Positions 10,001-17,948 of a stretch of 45,116 nucleotides of DNA are shown here, one piece after another. Each line of letters starts with the position of its first letter. The stretch's first letter is position 1. Origin of the DNA: Lachnospiraceae bacterium. Its GTDB lineage: Bacteria > Bacillota > Clostridia > Lachnospirales > Lachnospiraceae. Made by a program: the position numbers and the translations under genes. The notes beneath the pieces are model-generated. The model saw nothing but the letters and a program-made list of their open reading frames with translations, was not told where the DNA came from and did no database searches. The stretch spans positions 1-45,116 of the forward strand of contig JAFXGP010000079.1 in assembly GCA_017521195.1 (NCBI GenBank). The letters run 5' to 3'.

Positions 10001-10846
10001 AGCCATTAGAGCTAAGTCCATAAGACAGATGAATTTATCCTCTCTGCCTTCAAAAATTTCTTCTCTGGTATCCAGATAACTCTGATAGGTTGTCTCAATC
10101 GGAGTTCTGTAATATCCGTCTTCAAATTCAATATTCTTTAATTCTGTAGAGAAGGTAGTATGACGGCAATGATCTGACCAATAAGTATCCAAAACTCTGA
10201 TTTCTGTCATGGACGGATCACGTTTCTCTTCTTCTCTGAAATAATTTTGTATATGTTCAAAATCCTTCAAGGTCATAGCCATTCCTAATGAACGGTATAA
10301 TTCCTTAAATTCTCCGCTTTCCATTTCTGTGAAACCTTCTAAGATTTTCACATCTTCCGGCTCCTCAAATTTAGTTACCAGAGTTTCCGGCTTTTCCATA
10401 TCGGTTTCTCTGGAATCTACAGGGTTGATACAGTAACTTTTAATTTTTTCAAATTCTTCATCTGTTACATTTCCCTGAATCATATAAGTAATTGCTGTTT
10501 TAATAATCGGATTTTCATCCTCTTTTAAAAACTGAATACACTGGAGTGCTGAATCAGCACGTTGGTCAAACTGTCCCGGTAAATATTCCACACCAAACAC
10601 TCTTCCGTCTTCCGGTATCTCTATGGTTTCATGATATAAAATATCAACCGGAGGTTCTGAAAACACCCGGTTACATGCAGTTTCAAAAATCTCTTCGGAA
10701 ATATTTTCCACATCATATCTGATAAATTCTCTCACTGCAGTTACACTGTTAATTCCCAAGTAACTTTCTATTTCTGTTTTTAATTCTTTCGCTTTTACAG
10801 CAAATGGCGCCTTCTTTTCTACGAAAATACGCTTGACACTGTCCAT
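7052..10846 (-). CDS. purL: phosphoribosylformylglycinamidine synthase, single-chain PurL
   Basis: Converts FGAR to FGAM using ATP and glutamine in de novo purine synthesis. This is the large form, with an N-terminal PurS-like part, a linker, two AIR-synthase-like halves and a C-terminal glutaminase. Visible motifs (counted from the first Met) are YWSDHCRHTTF at 223-233 and NETHNHPTEIEPFGGA at 330-345. The glutaminase domain has nucleophile C1105 in LCLGICNGFQ, H1172 in SHGEGRF and a GTNCEYDST segment. Two adjacent ATG codons exist. The site GGAGG is only three bases from the first (10847-10849) and six from the second, so I chose the second. It follows tetR by about 15 bases, so the two are probably cotranscribed. 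Confidence 0.95.
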   Translation of the reverse strand: MDSVKRIFVEKKAPFAVKAKELKTEIESYLGINSVTAVREFIRYDVENISEEIFETACNRVFSEPPVDILYHETIEIPEDGRVFGVEYLPGQFDQRADSALQCIQFLKEDENPIIKTAITYMIQGNVTDEEFEKIKSYCINPVDSRETDMEKPETLVTKFEEPEDVKILEGFTEMESGEFKELYRSLGMAMTLKDFEHIQNYFREEEKRDPSMTEIRVLDTYWSDHCRHTTFSTELKNIEFEDGYYRTPIETTYQSYLDTREEIFEGREDKFICLMDLALMAMRKLRAEGKLEDMEVSDEINACSVVVPVEMDYGNGPVKEEWLVFFKNETHNHPTEIEPFGGAATCLGGAIRDPLSGRGYVYQAMRVTGAADPTVPVANTMKGKLSQKKLVRGAAAGYSSYGNQIGLATGYVKEIYHPDYVAKRMEIGAVMGAAPRKNVIRENSDPDDVIILLGGRTGRDGCGGATGSSKVHTETSIETCGAEVQKGNAPTERKVQRLFRREEVSKLIKKCNDFGAGGVSVAIGELAPGLRIDLDKVPKKYAGLDGTELAISESQERMAVVIDPANVEEFLGYAAEENLEAVPVAVVTKEPRLILKWRDKEIVNISRAFLDTNGAHQETSVLVNIPSEKGKAVDRIAVKEVEEALQEGDVKKAWLSLLADLNVCSQKGLVEMFDASIGAGSVFMPYGGQYQLTETQTMVAKLPVLKGKTDTVTMMSYGFDPYISSWSPYHGAIYAITESMSKIVASGGDYSKIRFTFQEYFRRMTEDPGRWSQPFAALLGAFDAQIGFGLPSIGGKDSMSGTFNNIDVPPTLVSFAVDVAKEGDIITPELKEVGNKLVYFPLETDDFDVPIYAKVCEMYDEIHRLMQEGIIVSAYATDTKGIAAAISKMAFGNKLGVEIFEELEVKDLFENALGGIVAEVDAEKINLIDCEYTPVGTVTKEAVFEVGEVKIDLEEALDAWKETLESVFATKGDKTTDVIDTPIYKTDSVYICKNKIAKPNVFIPVFPGTNCEYDSTKAFERAGANVVTKVFKNLSAEDIRESVDVFAEEIRNAQIIMFPGGFSAGDEPDGSAKFFATAFQNAKIKEEVMKLLNERDGLCLGICNGFQALIKLGLVPYGEIVGQSEDSPTLTYNTINRHISKMVYTKVVSNKSPWLQLAEVGKTYVNPASHGEGRFVASKEWLDKLFANGQVATQYADPEGNLSMDEEWNINGSYLAIEGITSMDGRCFGKMAHSERRDKGVAINIYGEQDLKIFESGVKYFRD

Positions 10847-10861
10847 CATCTTCCTCCAAAT

Positions 10862-11452
10862 TTACACTTCTTCAATTACCAGACCGGAAACAAGATACAA
10901 TAATTCCTGGTCAACTTTTCCTTCGGATATTCCGAAAGTCTTGGCACAAATCTTCATACCTTCCAATACATACATGATATTGGCAGCTTCCGCCTTAGCA
11001 TTTTCCAGATAAAACTCTTCCCTGGCAATCCCTTCCTCCAATATTCTTGTAAGAACCTTAACCCCTTGTTCAAACTGGTTGTAGGCTATATTGTCAGTTT
11101 TTTTCTCAGGTTTATGTGCAAACAGATACTCATATGTCGCAATAGTAATATCCTGTTTTTTTCTTAAAATAATCTTTTTCTGCTCTTTTAAAAACAACAT
11201 TAAAATATCTGTCATAGTAGAATCTTCGGTTAAATGACCGGTAATATCATCACCTTCATCTTCCAGTTCTGACAGTAATATTTCTCTAAAAATCTCTTCT
11301 GTGCTTCCGAAATACAGATATAAACCGCCTCTGCTGATTTCACATGCCTCTACAATATCTTTCATAGTAACATCTCGAAATCCCTTGGCCGCAAACACCT
11401 CTTTTGCTTGTTTCAGAATGTACTCACGTTTCTGTTCTGATTTTTCTCCCAT
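10862..11452 (-). CDS. TetR/AcrR family transcriptional regulator
   Basis: A 196-residue one-component regulator. The N-terminal helix-turn-helix is recognisable at about 14-55: VFAAKGFRDVTMKDI, then ACEISRGGLYLYFGS, ending with TEEIFREIL. The C-terminal helical ligand domain resembles that of clostridial TetR proteins of unknown ligand. ATG at 11450-11452 has the upstream site GGGGAAG. The stop is 12-15 bases before purL, with the purL ribosome binding site in the gap, so the regulator and the purine enzyme look like one operon. Whether it regulates purL, or merely sits in front of it, cannot be told. The TetR fold is certain; the target is not. Confidence 0.88.
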   Translation of the reverse strand: MGEKSEQKREYILKQAKEVFAAKGFRDVTMKDIVEACEISRGGLYLYFGSTEEIFREILLSELEDEGDDITGHLTEDSTMTDILMLFLKEQKKIILRKKQDITIATYEYLFAHKPEKKTDNIAYNQFEQGVKVLTRILEEGIAREEFYLENAKAEAANIMYVLEGMKICAKTFGISEGKVDQELLYLVSGLVIEEV

Positions 11453-11499
11453 GTATCTTCCCCAACCTTATATCATTCTTGAATCTTTGAAAATCATTA

Positions 11500-11976
11500 T
11501 TAATTTTGCGGATGTTCTACTCTTTCGCCTTCCCAAAATTCAATCAATTCTTTTACTTTGGTCAACAGAGCAAAATAAATACCATAGGTGACACCTTCAC
11601 TCCATAATCTGGTCTTTGTTTGTCCTCCCAGAACATAATGGGAAAAAATCCCGGCCAAATCACCCATATCACGAATGGTAGCATTTTGAATCAAACGCAA
11701 CTCATCTTTCGGCCCCTTCAACTGTTTTCTGGAATACACATATACATAATTTTTATCCATAAAACGAGTGGCAGATGCTTCCTTAACAAAGCTCAACAAG
11801 GTTCCTTCGTAAACCGGAAACGGTACGGAATTGGTAGCAATCCCTTCTGCGCCATATATCGAACTAACACTTTTACCGCTTCTACTTTCCAACCAATTAA
11901 GATAACGGAACAACTTTATGGCATCCTGTTTATAATATTCTACTATTTCTTCATTGCTTAACATTCCTATACCCAT
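11500..11976 (-). CDS. conserved hypothetical protein, 158 residues
   Basis: I do not recognise the family. The open frame extends back to 12120, but the part above 11976 looks non-coding, and ATG at 11974-11976 is preceded by an AAAGGA site. The protein would begin MGIGMLSNEEIVEYYK. It has no signal peptide or transmembrane segment and appears to be mixed alpha/beta, with a Gly/Ser-rich SRSGKSVSSIYG segment and a C-terminal helix rich in Lys and Glu. It is 47 bases upstream of tetR and divergent from the cyclic-nucleotide-domain gene. A possible role with either neighbour is only a guess. Confidence 0.65.
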   Translation of the reverse strand: MGIGMLSNEEIVEYYKQDAIKLFRYLNWLESRSGKSVSSIYGAEGIATNSVPFPVYEGTLLSFVKEASATRFMDKNYVYVYSRKQLKGPKDELRLIQNATIRDMGDLAGIFSHYVLGGQTKTRLWSEGVTYGIYFALLTKVKELIEFWEGERVEHPQN

Positions 11977-11994
11977 AATTACCCATCCTTTCTC

Positions 11995-12023
11995 ATTATA
12001 AACCAATTTAAAGGTATCATAAT
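11995..12023 (-). promoter_or_regulatory. possible promoter for the hypothetical-tetR-purL operon
   Basis: The minus strand contains a perfect TATAAT (11995-12000) about 20 bases before the ATG at 11976. The -35 region is poor, the best match being TTATGA with a 16-base spacer, so regulation or activation may be involved. No purine riboswitch was recognised in this leader. Confidence 0.4.
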
Positions 12024-12048
12024 TTACAAAAAAAGTACAGACTACATA

Positions 12049-12077
12049 TGTAAAATCAGGAAAAAATGTGCTATTAT
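12049..12077 (+). promoter_or_regulatory. possible extended -10 promoter of the cyclic-nucleotide-domain gene
   Basis: TGCTATTAT at 12069-12077 is an extended -10 motif. At 17 bases spacing the -35 is TGTAAA, a weak match, as is common for extended -10 promoters. Transcription would start near 12084, just before the ribosome binding site GGGGAGG at 12090-12096. Confidence 0.45.
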
Positions 12078-12104
12078 GGAAAGGTATGAGGGGAGGTGTT
12101 CTCA

Positions 12105-14372
12105 TTGATAAGCTATACAAAGAATCAAACTATCGTTCAGGCCGGAGAACCATTTGTATGTTTCCATATCATTACAGAGGGAAGTGTGGCCGCTGTTTTT
12201 GATTCTACAGAAATTCCCAAATCCTTCACCCTGAAAAAAGGGGATGTGATTGGTATTTTTGATTTTGGTTTTAAGGAATATTCTTTTACATATAAAGCAC
12301 TGGAAAGTACCAGTGTTATTACCTATTCTCTGACAGATTTTTCCCAAATGGAAAAATTATTGGAAGAGAACAAAGAACTATCACATTTTCTCATCCTTTC
12401 CATGGTATTCAGTGTATCTAAAGTAATGAATCACTATCATTCACTTTACAGCCAGCAGGAAAAAATATACCAATATCTTGTAACTGCTGCTTCCAATTAT
12501 CAGAAGTTATGTACCATGTTAAATTTACCGGTAAAGTCACTGGCCAATAAGGAGCAGTTGCTTCCCTTTACCCCCGGTCGTGAAGAACCGGATTTCTGGT
12601 TAGAAACTTTTTATCAGTCTTTAAAGACACCTATTATGGAAAAAAATCCTATTTTTTCCAATCCTGCTCTTATTGTAGGACTTCTGGCCAGAAGCGTGGA
12701 TGATATGCATAAAATCCTATACTGCAGTGAGGATATTGCGGTTTACCTTAGAGATGTCAGCAGACTCTTAATCAACGAAACTTCCCTGGACTTATTTGAT
12801 CTGTATACTGATCTTTTGTTCCGTGCCAAAACTGCTAAAAAAGAAACCTCTGCGTTGGAAGAACGAATCCAAAAAATGATTTCCATCTTAACCGGACAGA
12901 GCTTTATTGATAAAAACCTGGCTACAAACCGTATTCAGGAATATGAACGTGAATTAAAACGAGACCATTCCTACGACATTGCATTGGAAGAAAGTCTCCC
13001 TCAGGTAGAGCAAAAACTGGCTCATTCTGTGGAAACCATTTTAGATTACGCCGATTCCATGGCCGTAACTCGTGGCGAATTCTTAAAATATATAGATTTA
13101 TACAAAAAACTGCCTGACAAAAACTCTCTGGATAAAACTGCAGACACCATTCGTCGCCAGTTAACCCGTTTGTTCAATTTAATTTATACGGAAGTGTTCC
13201 AGATTGCTTTAAACGATCCTACTCCCCCTACCATTGTGAAAATGTTCCTTCATTTTGGTTATGTGGATTTGGAACTGGCAGGGCTTAACAATGCCGCATA
13301 TATGTATTCCATTGCCAAAAATTATCAGGGCGATCCTTCCAATGGTATTTACACCCTGTATGAATGGATTACTGCCATCTATCAAGGCAAAAAACAGCCC
13401 AGCCGTAATGAACTTTCTCAGGATTATTCTTCTTATGTTCATACTCTTCGTGCCCAGGGTAAAATCGATGCCAAAGGTGTACAGAAAATGTTGGATGACA
13501 CTACCGGAAAGGTAATGTACGAATTGGAAAGTATGTTCCCTTCCGTAAACAAAGTTACACAAGGTCATTTTACTACTTTCTGCCCTATTTTTATTCAGGA
13601 GAATGTTGTAAAAGATTTATCTTCCATTTTGGTTACACCATACAAATTAAGAGAATCTTTGAACAAACTGTTAGAAGTGGATTTTTCAGCCTTCTACCGC
13701 AGCTACTTATACGCAGATGATAAATTGGGATTAAGAGAAAATGTAATGCTTAATATCTATCCTGATTTTATTCTGATGCCTAATGTAGGTTCCAACGGAA
13801 TCTGCTGGCAGGAAATCGAAGGTATGCAGCGCTCCACTCCGGGACGTATGATGGTTTCAGCTTTCCATGCGGAAAATTTGGATCGTACCGTAATTAATAT
13901 GGTAGGTGATTTCCGTTGGGAAATGTGTCGTCGTATTCAGGGTATGCGTTGGAACGATATTACCGAACGTTCCCTTACCAGCGAATATTACGATTATGCC
14001 TTGTTCTATAATAAAAACCGCGAACTTTCTCAGGACGCAAAAGAAAAAATCAAACTTGCCCTAGGTCGTGCAAAAAATAATTACAAGAATTTATTCGTTA
14101 TAGATTATGCCAACTGGATTTTATTTGAATCCAGAGGTTCCGTGAAATTGAACAAGGTTGTACGAAAGATTTTCTCCGCCTATATTCCATTCCGCGCTGA
14201 AATCTGTAATAATCTGATGACCAACAATACCTTTACGGAATGCATTCAATTATATGACCTGAAGAAAAAACAGCAATTACATCGTCTTCGTAAGCTGGTT
14301 CAGAAATTCCTGGCTCAAGGCAAATCTGTTCCTGATGTAATTGAAAATCAGATTCATTTAATTGACAAATAG
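12105..14372 (+). CDS. large protein with N-terminal cyclic-nucleotide-binding-like domain
   Basis: A 755-residue soluble protein. The first about 110 residues resemble a CAP-family nucleotide-binding beta-roll (AGEPFVCFHIITEGSVAAVF, then KKGDVIGIFDFGFKE). The usual phosphate-binding Glu and Arg cassette (GE-x2-L-x6-R-x-A) is not visible, so it may not bind cAMP. The remaining about 640 residues are mainly helical, with no helix-turn-helix and no enzyme motif I recognise. A conserved-looking C-terminal block runs from about 560, including MLNIYPDF, PGRMMVSAFH and RIQGMRWNDI. No transmembrane segment is seen. The start is unusual: GTG at 12096 overlaps the ribosome site GGGGAGG, whereas TTG at 12105 is eight bases beyond it, so I used TTG. 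A strong hairpin follows the stop. Confidence 0.75.
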   Translation: MISYTKNQTIVQAGEPFVCFHIITEGSVAAVFDSTEIPKSFTLKKGDVIGIFDFGFKEYSFTYKALESTSVITYSLTDFSQMEKLLEENKELSHFLILSMVFSVSKVMNHYHSLYSQQEKIYQYLVTAASNYQKLCTMLNLPVKSLANKEQLLPFTPGREEPDFWLETFYQSLKTPIMEKNPIFSNPALIVGLLARSVDDMHKILYCSEDIAVYLRDVSRLLINETSLDLFDLYTDLLFRAKTAKKETSALEERIQKMISILTGQSFIDKNLATNRIQEYERELKRDHSYDIALEESLPQVEQKLAHSVETILDYADSMAVTRGEFLKYIDLYKKLPDKNSLDKTADTIRRQLTRLFNLIYTEVFQIALNDPTPPTIVKMFLHFGYVDLELAGLNNAAYMYSIAKNYQGDPSNGIYTLYEWITAIYQGKKQPSRNELSQDYSSYVHTLRAQGKIDAKGVQKMLDDTTGKVMYELESMFPSVNKVTQGHFTTFCPIFIQENVVKDLSSILVTPYKLRESLNKLLEVDFSAFYRSYLYADDKLGLRENVMLNIYPDFILMPNVGSNGICWQEIEGMQRSTPGRMMVSAFHAENLDRTVINMVGDFRWEMCRRIQGMRWNDITERSLTSEYYDYALFYNKNRELSQDAKEKIKLALGRAKNNYKNLFVIDYANWILFESRGSVKLNKVVRKIFSAYIPFRAEICNNLMTNNTFTECIQLYDLKKKQQLHRLRKLVQKFLAQGKSVPDVIENQIHLIDK

Positions 14373-14416
14373 GATATAAATATTATTAAGGCAAAAGTAT
14401 AATTTTCCCTTAATCC

Positions 14417-14459
14417 GGAAAACCTTAACTAAAACTTAAGAATTAGTTAAAGGTTTTCC
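14417..14459 (+). terminator. terminator after the cyclic-nucleotide-domain gene
   Basis: GGAAAACC-TTAACTAA and TTAGTTAA-AGGTTTTCC form a stem with one bulged base around a ten-base loop. The T-tract that follows is modest (TTGATTTTCTT). It lies 44 bases after the stop at 14372. Confidence 0.65.
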
Positions 14460-14552
14460 CTTGATTTTCTTGATATTATCCAAACACAGGTTGAAAGTAT
14501 CTATCTTTCAGCCTTATGTTTTGTATTTACATAGAATATCAGGAGGTAAAAT

Positions 14553-15143
14553 ATGAACTATTTTTCTTTATTTATTAAGAAAACTTTACGTATCTTATTA
14601 AAGCCCTTGTCATTTGTACCGGCTTTATGCATGATTTGTTTCATTTTATACATGTCATCCCAAGAAGGAAGTGCTTCCGAGGGTATGAGTTATCAAGTCA
14701 GCAAAACTCTTGTGCTGGCATTTAACAAGGTGTTTTCCAAAGGCTATTCCAATAGTGTTTTAAACGATTTGATTTATCAAATCCACCCTTTTATCAGGAA
14801 AACAGCCCACTTTACGGAATTTTTTACACTGGCGGTAACCGTTGCAATTCCATTATATGTTTATAAAATCCGGGGGATTTTTCTGGTAATTCTGGGACAG
14901 CTTCTTTGTGTAGGTGTTGCCTTTCTGGATGAATATTCCCAGTCGTTCGTATTTGGAAGAGTACCCTCTTACCGTGATGTTATGATAGACAGTGCAGGTG
15001 CCTTCTGCGGAATTCTTGTTGCACTCATTATTTGTTATATAGGAAGAAAAACTATATTCAAATTCCTTTCTCTGGAAGACTATAGAAAAAAGAAAAAGGA
15101 ATATGCGAAAAAAATCCGACAGGAAGCACACAATTTAAAATAG
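14553..15143 (+). CDS. VanZ-family membrane protein
   Basis: A 196-residue membrane protein with about four hydrophobic segments (roughly 18-33, 87-102, 106-125 and 147-165). The VanZ signature is clear: IRKTAHFTEFF near 83-93 and DEYSQSFVFGRVPSYRDVMIDSAG near 130-150. The C-terminal tail is strongly basic. VanZ of enterococci gives low-level teicoplanin resistance, but most family members are uncharacterised envelope proteins, so no resistance is implied here. ATG at 14553 has an AGGAGG site at 14540-14545. It is in line with hflX, with a gap of about 80 bases. Confidence 0.88.
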   Translation: MNYFSLFIKKTLRILLKPLSFVPALCMICFILYMSSQEGSASEGMSYQVSKTLVLAFNKVFSKGYSNSVLNDLIYQIHPFIRKTAHFTEFFTLAVTVAIPLYVYKIRGIFLVILGQLLCVGVAFLDEYSQSFVFGRVPSYRDVMIDSAGAFCGILVALIICYIGRKTIFKFLSLEDYRKKKKEYAKKIRQEAHNLK

Positions 15144-15222
15144 AAACTTTATAACTTTGATTACAAAATACAGTAATTTACATTAATAATTCTAATTCTT
15201 GTTTAGCAGGAGGTAATTTTTA

Positions 15223-16497
15223 GTGTTTGAAAACGAAAACAAAAAAGACCAGGCTATCCTGGTAGGTGTTAATCTGAATAACGACCCTTCATTTGAACAT
15301 TCCATGAAGGAATTACAGGCTTTGACAGAAGCCTGCGATATGGAAGTGGTATGTATGCATACGCAAAATCTCCCTAATCCTAATACTGCCCTTTATGTTG
15401 GAACAGGAAAAGTAAAGGAAATTGCAGAAAGTCTTGTGATGTATGATGCCAACACCGTTATCTTCGACAATGCCCTTTCTCCTATTCAGGTACGTAACCT
15501 GACCGAAGAATTGAATGCCGTTGTCTTAGACAGAACTGCACTGATTTTACAGATATTTAACGACAGAGCCAAAACTGCCGAAGCAAAAATGCAGGTAGAA
15601 TTAGCCCGGCTTCAATACATGCTTCCCCGTCTGGTAGGCCTTCATAATAACCTGAGCCGTCAGGGTGGCGGCAGCGGTTCTTTAAGTAATAAAGGTGCCG
15701 GGGAAAAGAAACTGGAATTAGACAGACGTCGTATTGAAAAGCAGATTACCATGTTAAAAAAAGAACTGGCTGACATGGAACAAAACAAAGAAACCATGCG
15801 TAAAAAACGTAACCAGTCAGCGCTCCCTAAAGTTGCCTTGGTTGGTTATACCAATGCCGGTAAGTCCACCATTTTAAATCAACTGGTTTCCCGATTCTGT
15901 AAAGATGATTCCAAGAAGGTTTTGGAAAAAGATATGCTCTTTGCTACCTTGGAAACTTCCGTACGTCAAATTGACCCACCCGGTCAGAAAGGATTTTTAT
16001 TATCTGACACCGTTGGATTTATTGACAAACTGCCTCACAACCTGGTAAAAGCTTTCCGTTCTACATTACAGGAAGTTCAGGAAGCAGATTTATTGTTACA
16101 TGTAGTTGATTTCAGTGATCCAGATTTCTCCGAACACATCCGGGTTACCAGAGAAACCTTGGAAGAATTATCTGCCTCCCATATTCCGGTACTTTACGTA
16201 TACAATAAAGCAGACAAGTTAGATCCGGATGCAAAACCTAAGTTGGTAGATAACAAATTATATATCTCTGCGAAACAAGAGGCCGGTATTGATGCATTGT
16301 TATCTGCTATCGACGGATGCTTATCCAAAGATGATAAAGAAGTGAAGCTTCTGATTCCTTTTTCAGAAGGACAAATAGTGTCTGTACTTACTCGGGATGC
16401 TAATATTTTATCTACGGAATATCTGGCTGAAGGAACGCTGATTACTGTAAAAGGTGTTGCTTCGGTTATTGACCGGTATCTGAAGTACGAAGTGTAG
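15223..16497 (+). CDS. hflX: ribosome-associated GTPase HflX
   Basis: GTPase that splits stalled 70S ribosomes, for example under heat or antibiotic stress. The N-terminal HflX domain (about 10-190) includes the GSLSNKGAGEKKLELDRR loop, followed by a coiled-coil. The GTPase motifs are G1 GYTNAGKST (208-216), G3 DTVGF (262-266) and G4 NKAD (328-331). The 424-residue length is usual. The start is GTG at 15223-15225, preceded by AGGAGGT. With RqcH elsewhere in the window this is one of two ribosome-rescue factors present. It converges on cinA, with only one clear terminator (serving cinA) between them. Confidence 0.95.
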   Translation: MFENENKKDQAILVGVNLNNDPSFEHSMKELQALTEACDMEVVCMHTQNLPNPNTALYVGTGKVKEIAESLVMYDANTVIFDNALSPIQVRNLTEELNAVVLDRTALILQIFNDRAKTAEAKMQVELARLQYMLPRLVGLHNNLSRQGGGSGSLSNKGAGEKKLELDRRRIEKQITMLKKELADMEQNKETMRKKRNQSALPKVALVGYTNAGKSTILNQLVSRFCKDDSKKVLEKDMLFATLETSVRQIDPPGQKGFLLSDTVGFIDKLPHNLVKAFRSTLQEVQEADLLLHVVDFSDPDFSEHIRVTRETLEELSASHIPVLYVYNKADKLDPDAKPKLVDNKLYISAKQEAGIDALLSAIDGCLSKDDKEVKLLIPFSEGQIVSVLTRDANILSTEYLAEGTLITVKGVASVIDRYLKYEV

Positions 16498-16564
16498 ATT
16501 TGATGCTTACCTGCTATTTAAAGCATGAAATGTAGCCAATTGGATATATATCCCCCAAAAACAT

Positions 16565-16600
16565 AAAAAAGCTCCAATTTTTTTCTTTTTAATTGGAGCT
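16565..16600 (-). terminator. intrinsic terminator of cinA
   Basis: The perfect stem AGCTCCAATT/AATTGGAGCT (16570-16579 and 16591-16600) is followed, on the minus strand, by six T (complement of AAAAAA at 16565-16570). It lies 34 bases after the cinA stop. On the plus strand the stem is not followed by a T-run, so it terminates cinA rather than hflX. Confidence 0.85.
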
Positions 16601-16633
16601 CATTATGCAATTATTCTTTATAAATCCATTCTA

Positions 16634-17878
16634 TTAATTATAATAATCCATCACACAGTCTCTGGCCTGTATCAGTGCTCTGGCTACAGTATTTTCTCTT
16701 ATTTTATTGCGATTACCGCTGAAATGATATTCCTTAACAGTAGTCACACCGCAAACATGACACGCAATATATACAAGACCTACCGGTTTTTCTTCACTAC
16801 CACCATCCGGACCTGCTATTCCGGTTACTGCGATAACTACATCTGCCTTATGAAGAGTTGCTAACCCTTTTGCCATTTCTTTGGCAACCTGTTTGCTGAC
16901 AGCTCCATGTTTTTCCAACGTTTCTTTTTTTACTCCTACCAACTTTCTCTTAGCCTTATTGGAATAGGTTACAAAACAATTTTTTAATACTGCGGATACT
17001 CCCGGCACATTAGTAAGTCTGGCTGATATCATTCCTCCAGTACAGGATTCTACTGTGCCAATGGTTAGTTCTTTTTCAATCAGCATATCTACCAGAGCTT
17101 TTTCTAAAGTAACTTTTTCATCCAAAGTATACACATGTTTTCCGAAACGTTTCTGCAATTCTTTGATTACAGGCTGCATCATTTCGTGAGCTTGTTCTTC
17201 ATTATCAGCTTTGGCAGTTACCCTGAGGTGAACTTCTGCTGTTTTTGCATATGGAGCAATGGTAGGATTGGTCTGATTTTCAATCAAATCCAGAATCTCG
17301 GTTTCCACTTTACTTTCTCCTACACCGCACAATTTTACAGTAGTGGAACAGATTACCCCCGGTTCTAATCCATTTAAGTAAGGCATCATCTGCTGTTCAA
17401 ACATAGGAATCAATTCGTTTGGTGGTCCGGGCAACAACAAGACATGCTTTCCATCTGCCGGAACAATCAACCCCGGTGCGGTTCCATTTTCATTATCTAC
17501 CACAATGGCACCAACTGGTGCATATGCCTGTTTCCAATTGTTATTGGTAATCTCATAACCACGGGAGGTAAAATAATCTTCGATTCTTTTTCTGGAATGT
17601 TCATCCAATATCAGTTCTTTTCCAAGAACTTTTGCCACACATTCTTTGGTAAGGTCATCCTGAGTGGGTCCCAGACCGCCGGATAAAATCACAATATCAC
17701 TTCTGTCAAGTGCTGTTTGAATGGTTTGACACAATCGTTCTTCATTATCTCCTACCACGCTTTGGTAAAAACAGGACAAACCTAATGCCGCACATTTTTC
17801 AGATAAAAATGCTGCATTGGTATTTACAATGTTCCCCAACAGTATCTCTGTTCCTACGGAAATTAATTCTACTATCAT
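16634..17878 (-). CDS. cinA: CinA-family protein with C-terminal nicotinamide-nucleotide amidase domain
   Basis: Two-domain protein of 414 residues. The N-terminal MoCF-like/COG1058 domain (about 1-170) has VGTEILLGN at the start and SGGLGPTQDDLTKE. In studied homologues this domain hydrolyses ADP-ribose and related substrates. The C-terminal CinA domain (about 255-414) has TVESCTGGMISARLT and VTGIAGPDGGSEEKPVG, typical of NMN deamidases (PncC), so a role in pyridine-nucleotide salvage is likely. The older competence link comes from streptococci, where it is next to recA; no recA is here. ATG at 17876-17878 follows AAGG. It is downstream of pgsA, with a hairpin at 17905-17946 between. Confidence 0.92.
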   Translation of the reverse strand: MIVELISVGTEILLGNIVNTNAAFLSEKCAALGLSCFYQSVVGDNEERLCQTIQTALDRSDIVILSGGLGPTQDDLTKECVAKVLGKELILDEHSRKRIEDYFTSRGYEITNNNWKQAYAPVGAIVVDNENGTAPGLIVPADGKHVLLLPGPPNELIPMFEQQMMPYLNGLEPGVICSTTVKLCGVGESKVETEILDLIENQTNPTIAPYAKTAEVHLRVTAKADNEEQAHEMMQPVIKELQKRFGKHVYTLDEKVTLEKALVDMLIEKELTIGTVESCTGGMISARLTNVPGVSAVLKNCFVTYSNKAKRKLVGVKKETLEKHGAVSKQVAKEMAKGLATLHKADVVIAVTGIAGPDGGSEEKPVGLVYIACHVCGVTTVKEYHFSGNRNKIRENTVARALIQARDCVMDYYN

Positions 17879-17904
17879 TTTGTTACCTTCTTTTCCTTAA
17901 TTTT

Positions 17905-17946
17905 AAAGCAGATGAAATATAGTTTTACTATTTCTCATCTGCTTTT
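17905..17946 (-). terminator. pgsA-cinA intergenic hairpin, possible attenuator
   Basis: AAAGCAGATGA and TCATCTGCTTT form a perfect 11-bp stem, with further pairing inside (AATATAG/CTATTT). On the minus strand the T-run after the stem is broken (CTTTAAAATT), so partial termination within the operon is possible. Confidence 0.5.
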
Positions 17947-17948
17947 CA

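Noticed and set aside
10847..10849. First ATG as the purL start
   Set aside because: Only three bases separate it from GGAGG. The adjacent second ATG has normal spacing. The difference is one residue and does not affect function.
11977..12104. A purine riboswitch in front of the tetR-purL operon
   Set aside because: I looked for the three-way-junction core motifs and did not see them in either strand of this short leader.
14553..15143. Glycopeptide resistance gene
   Set aside because: Only the VanZ-like protein is present, with no vanA-, vanH- or vanX-type genes. VanZ-family proteins are widespread in susceptible Firmicutes.
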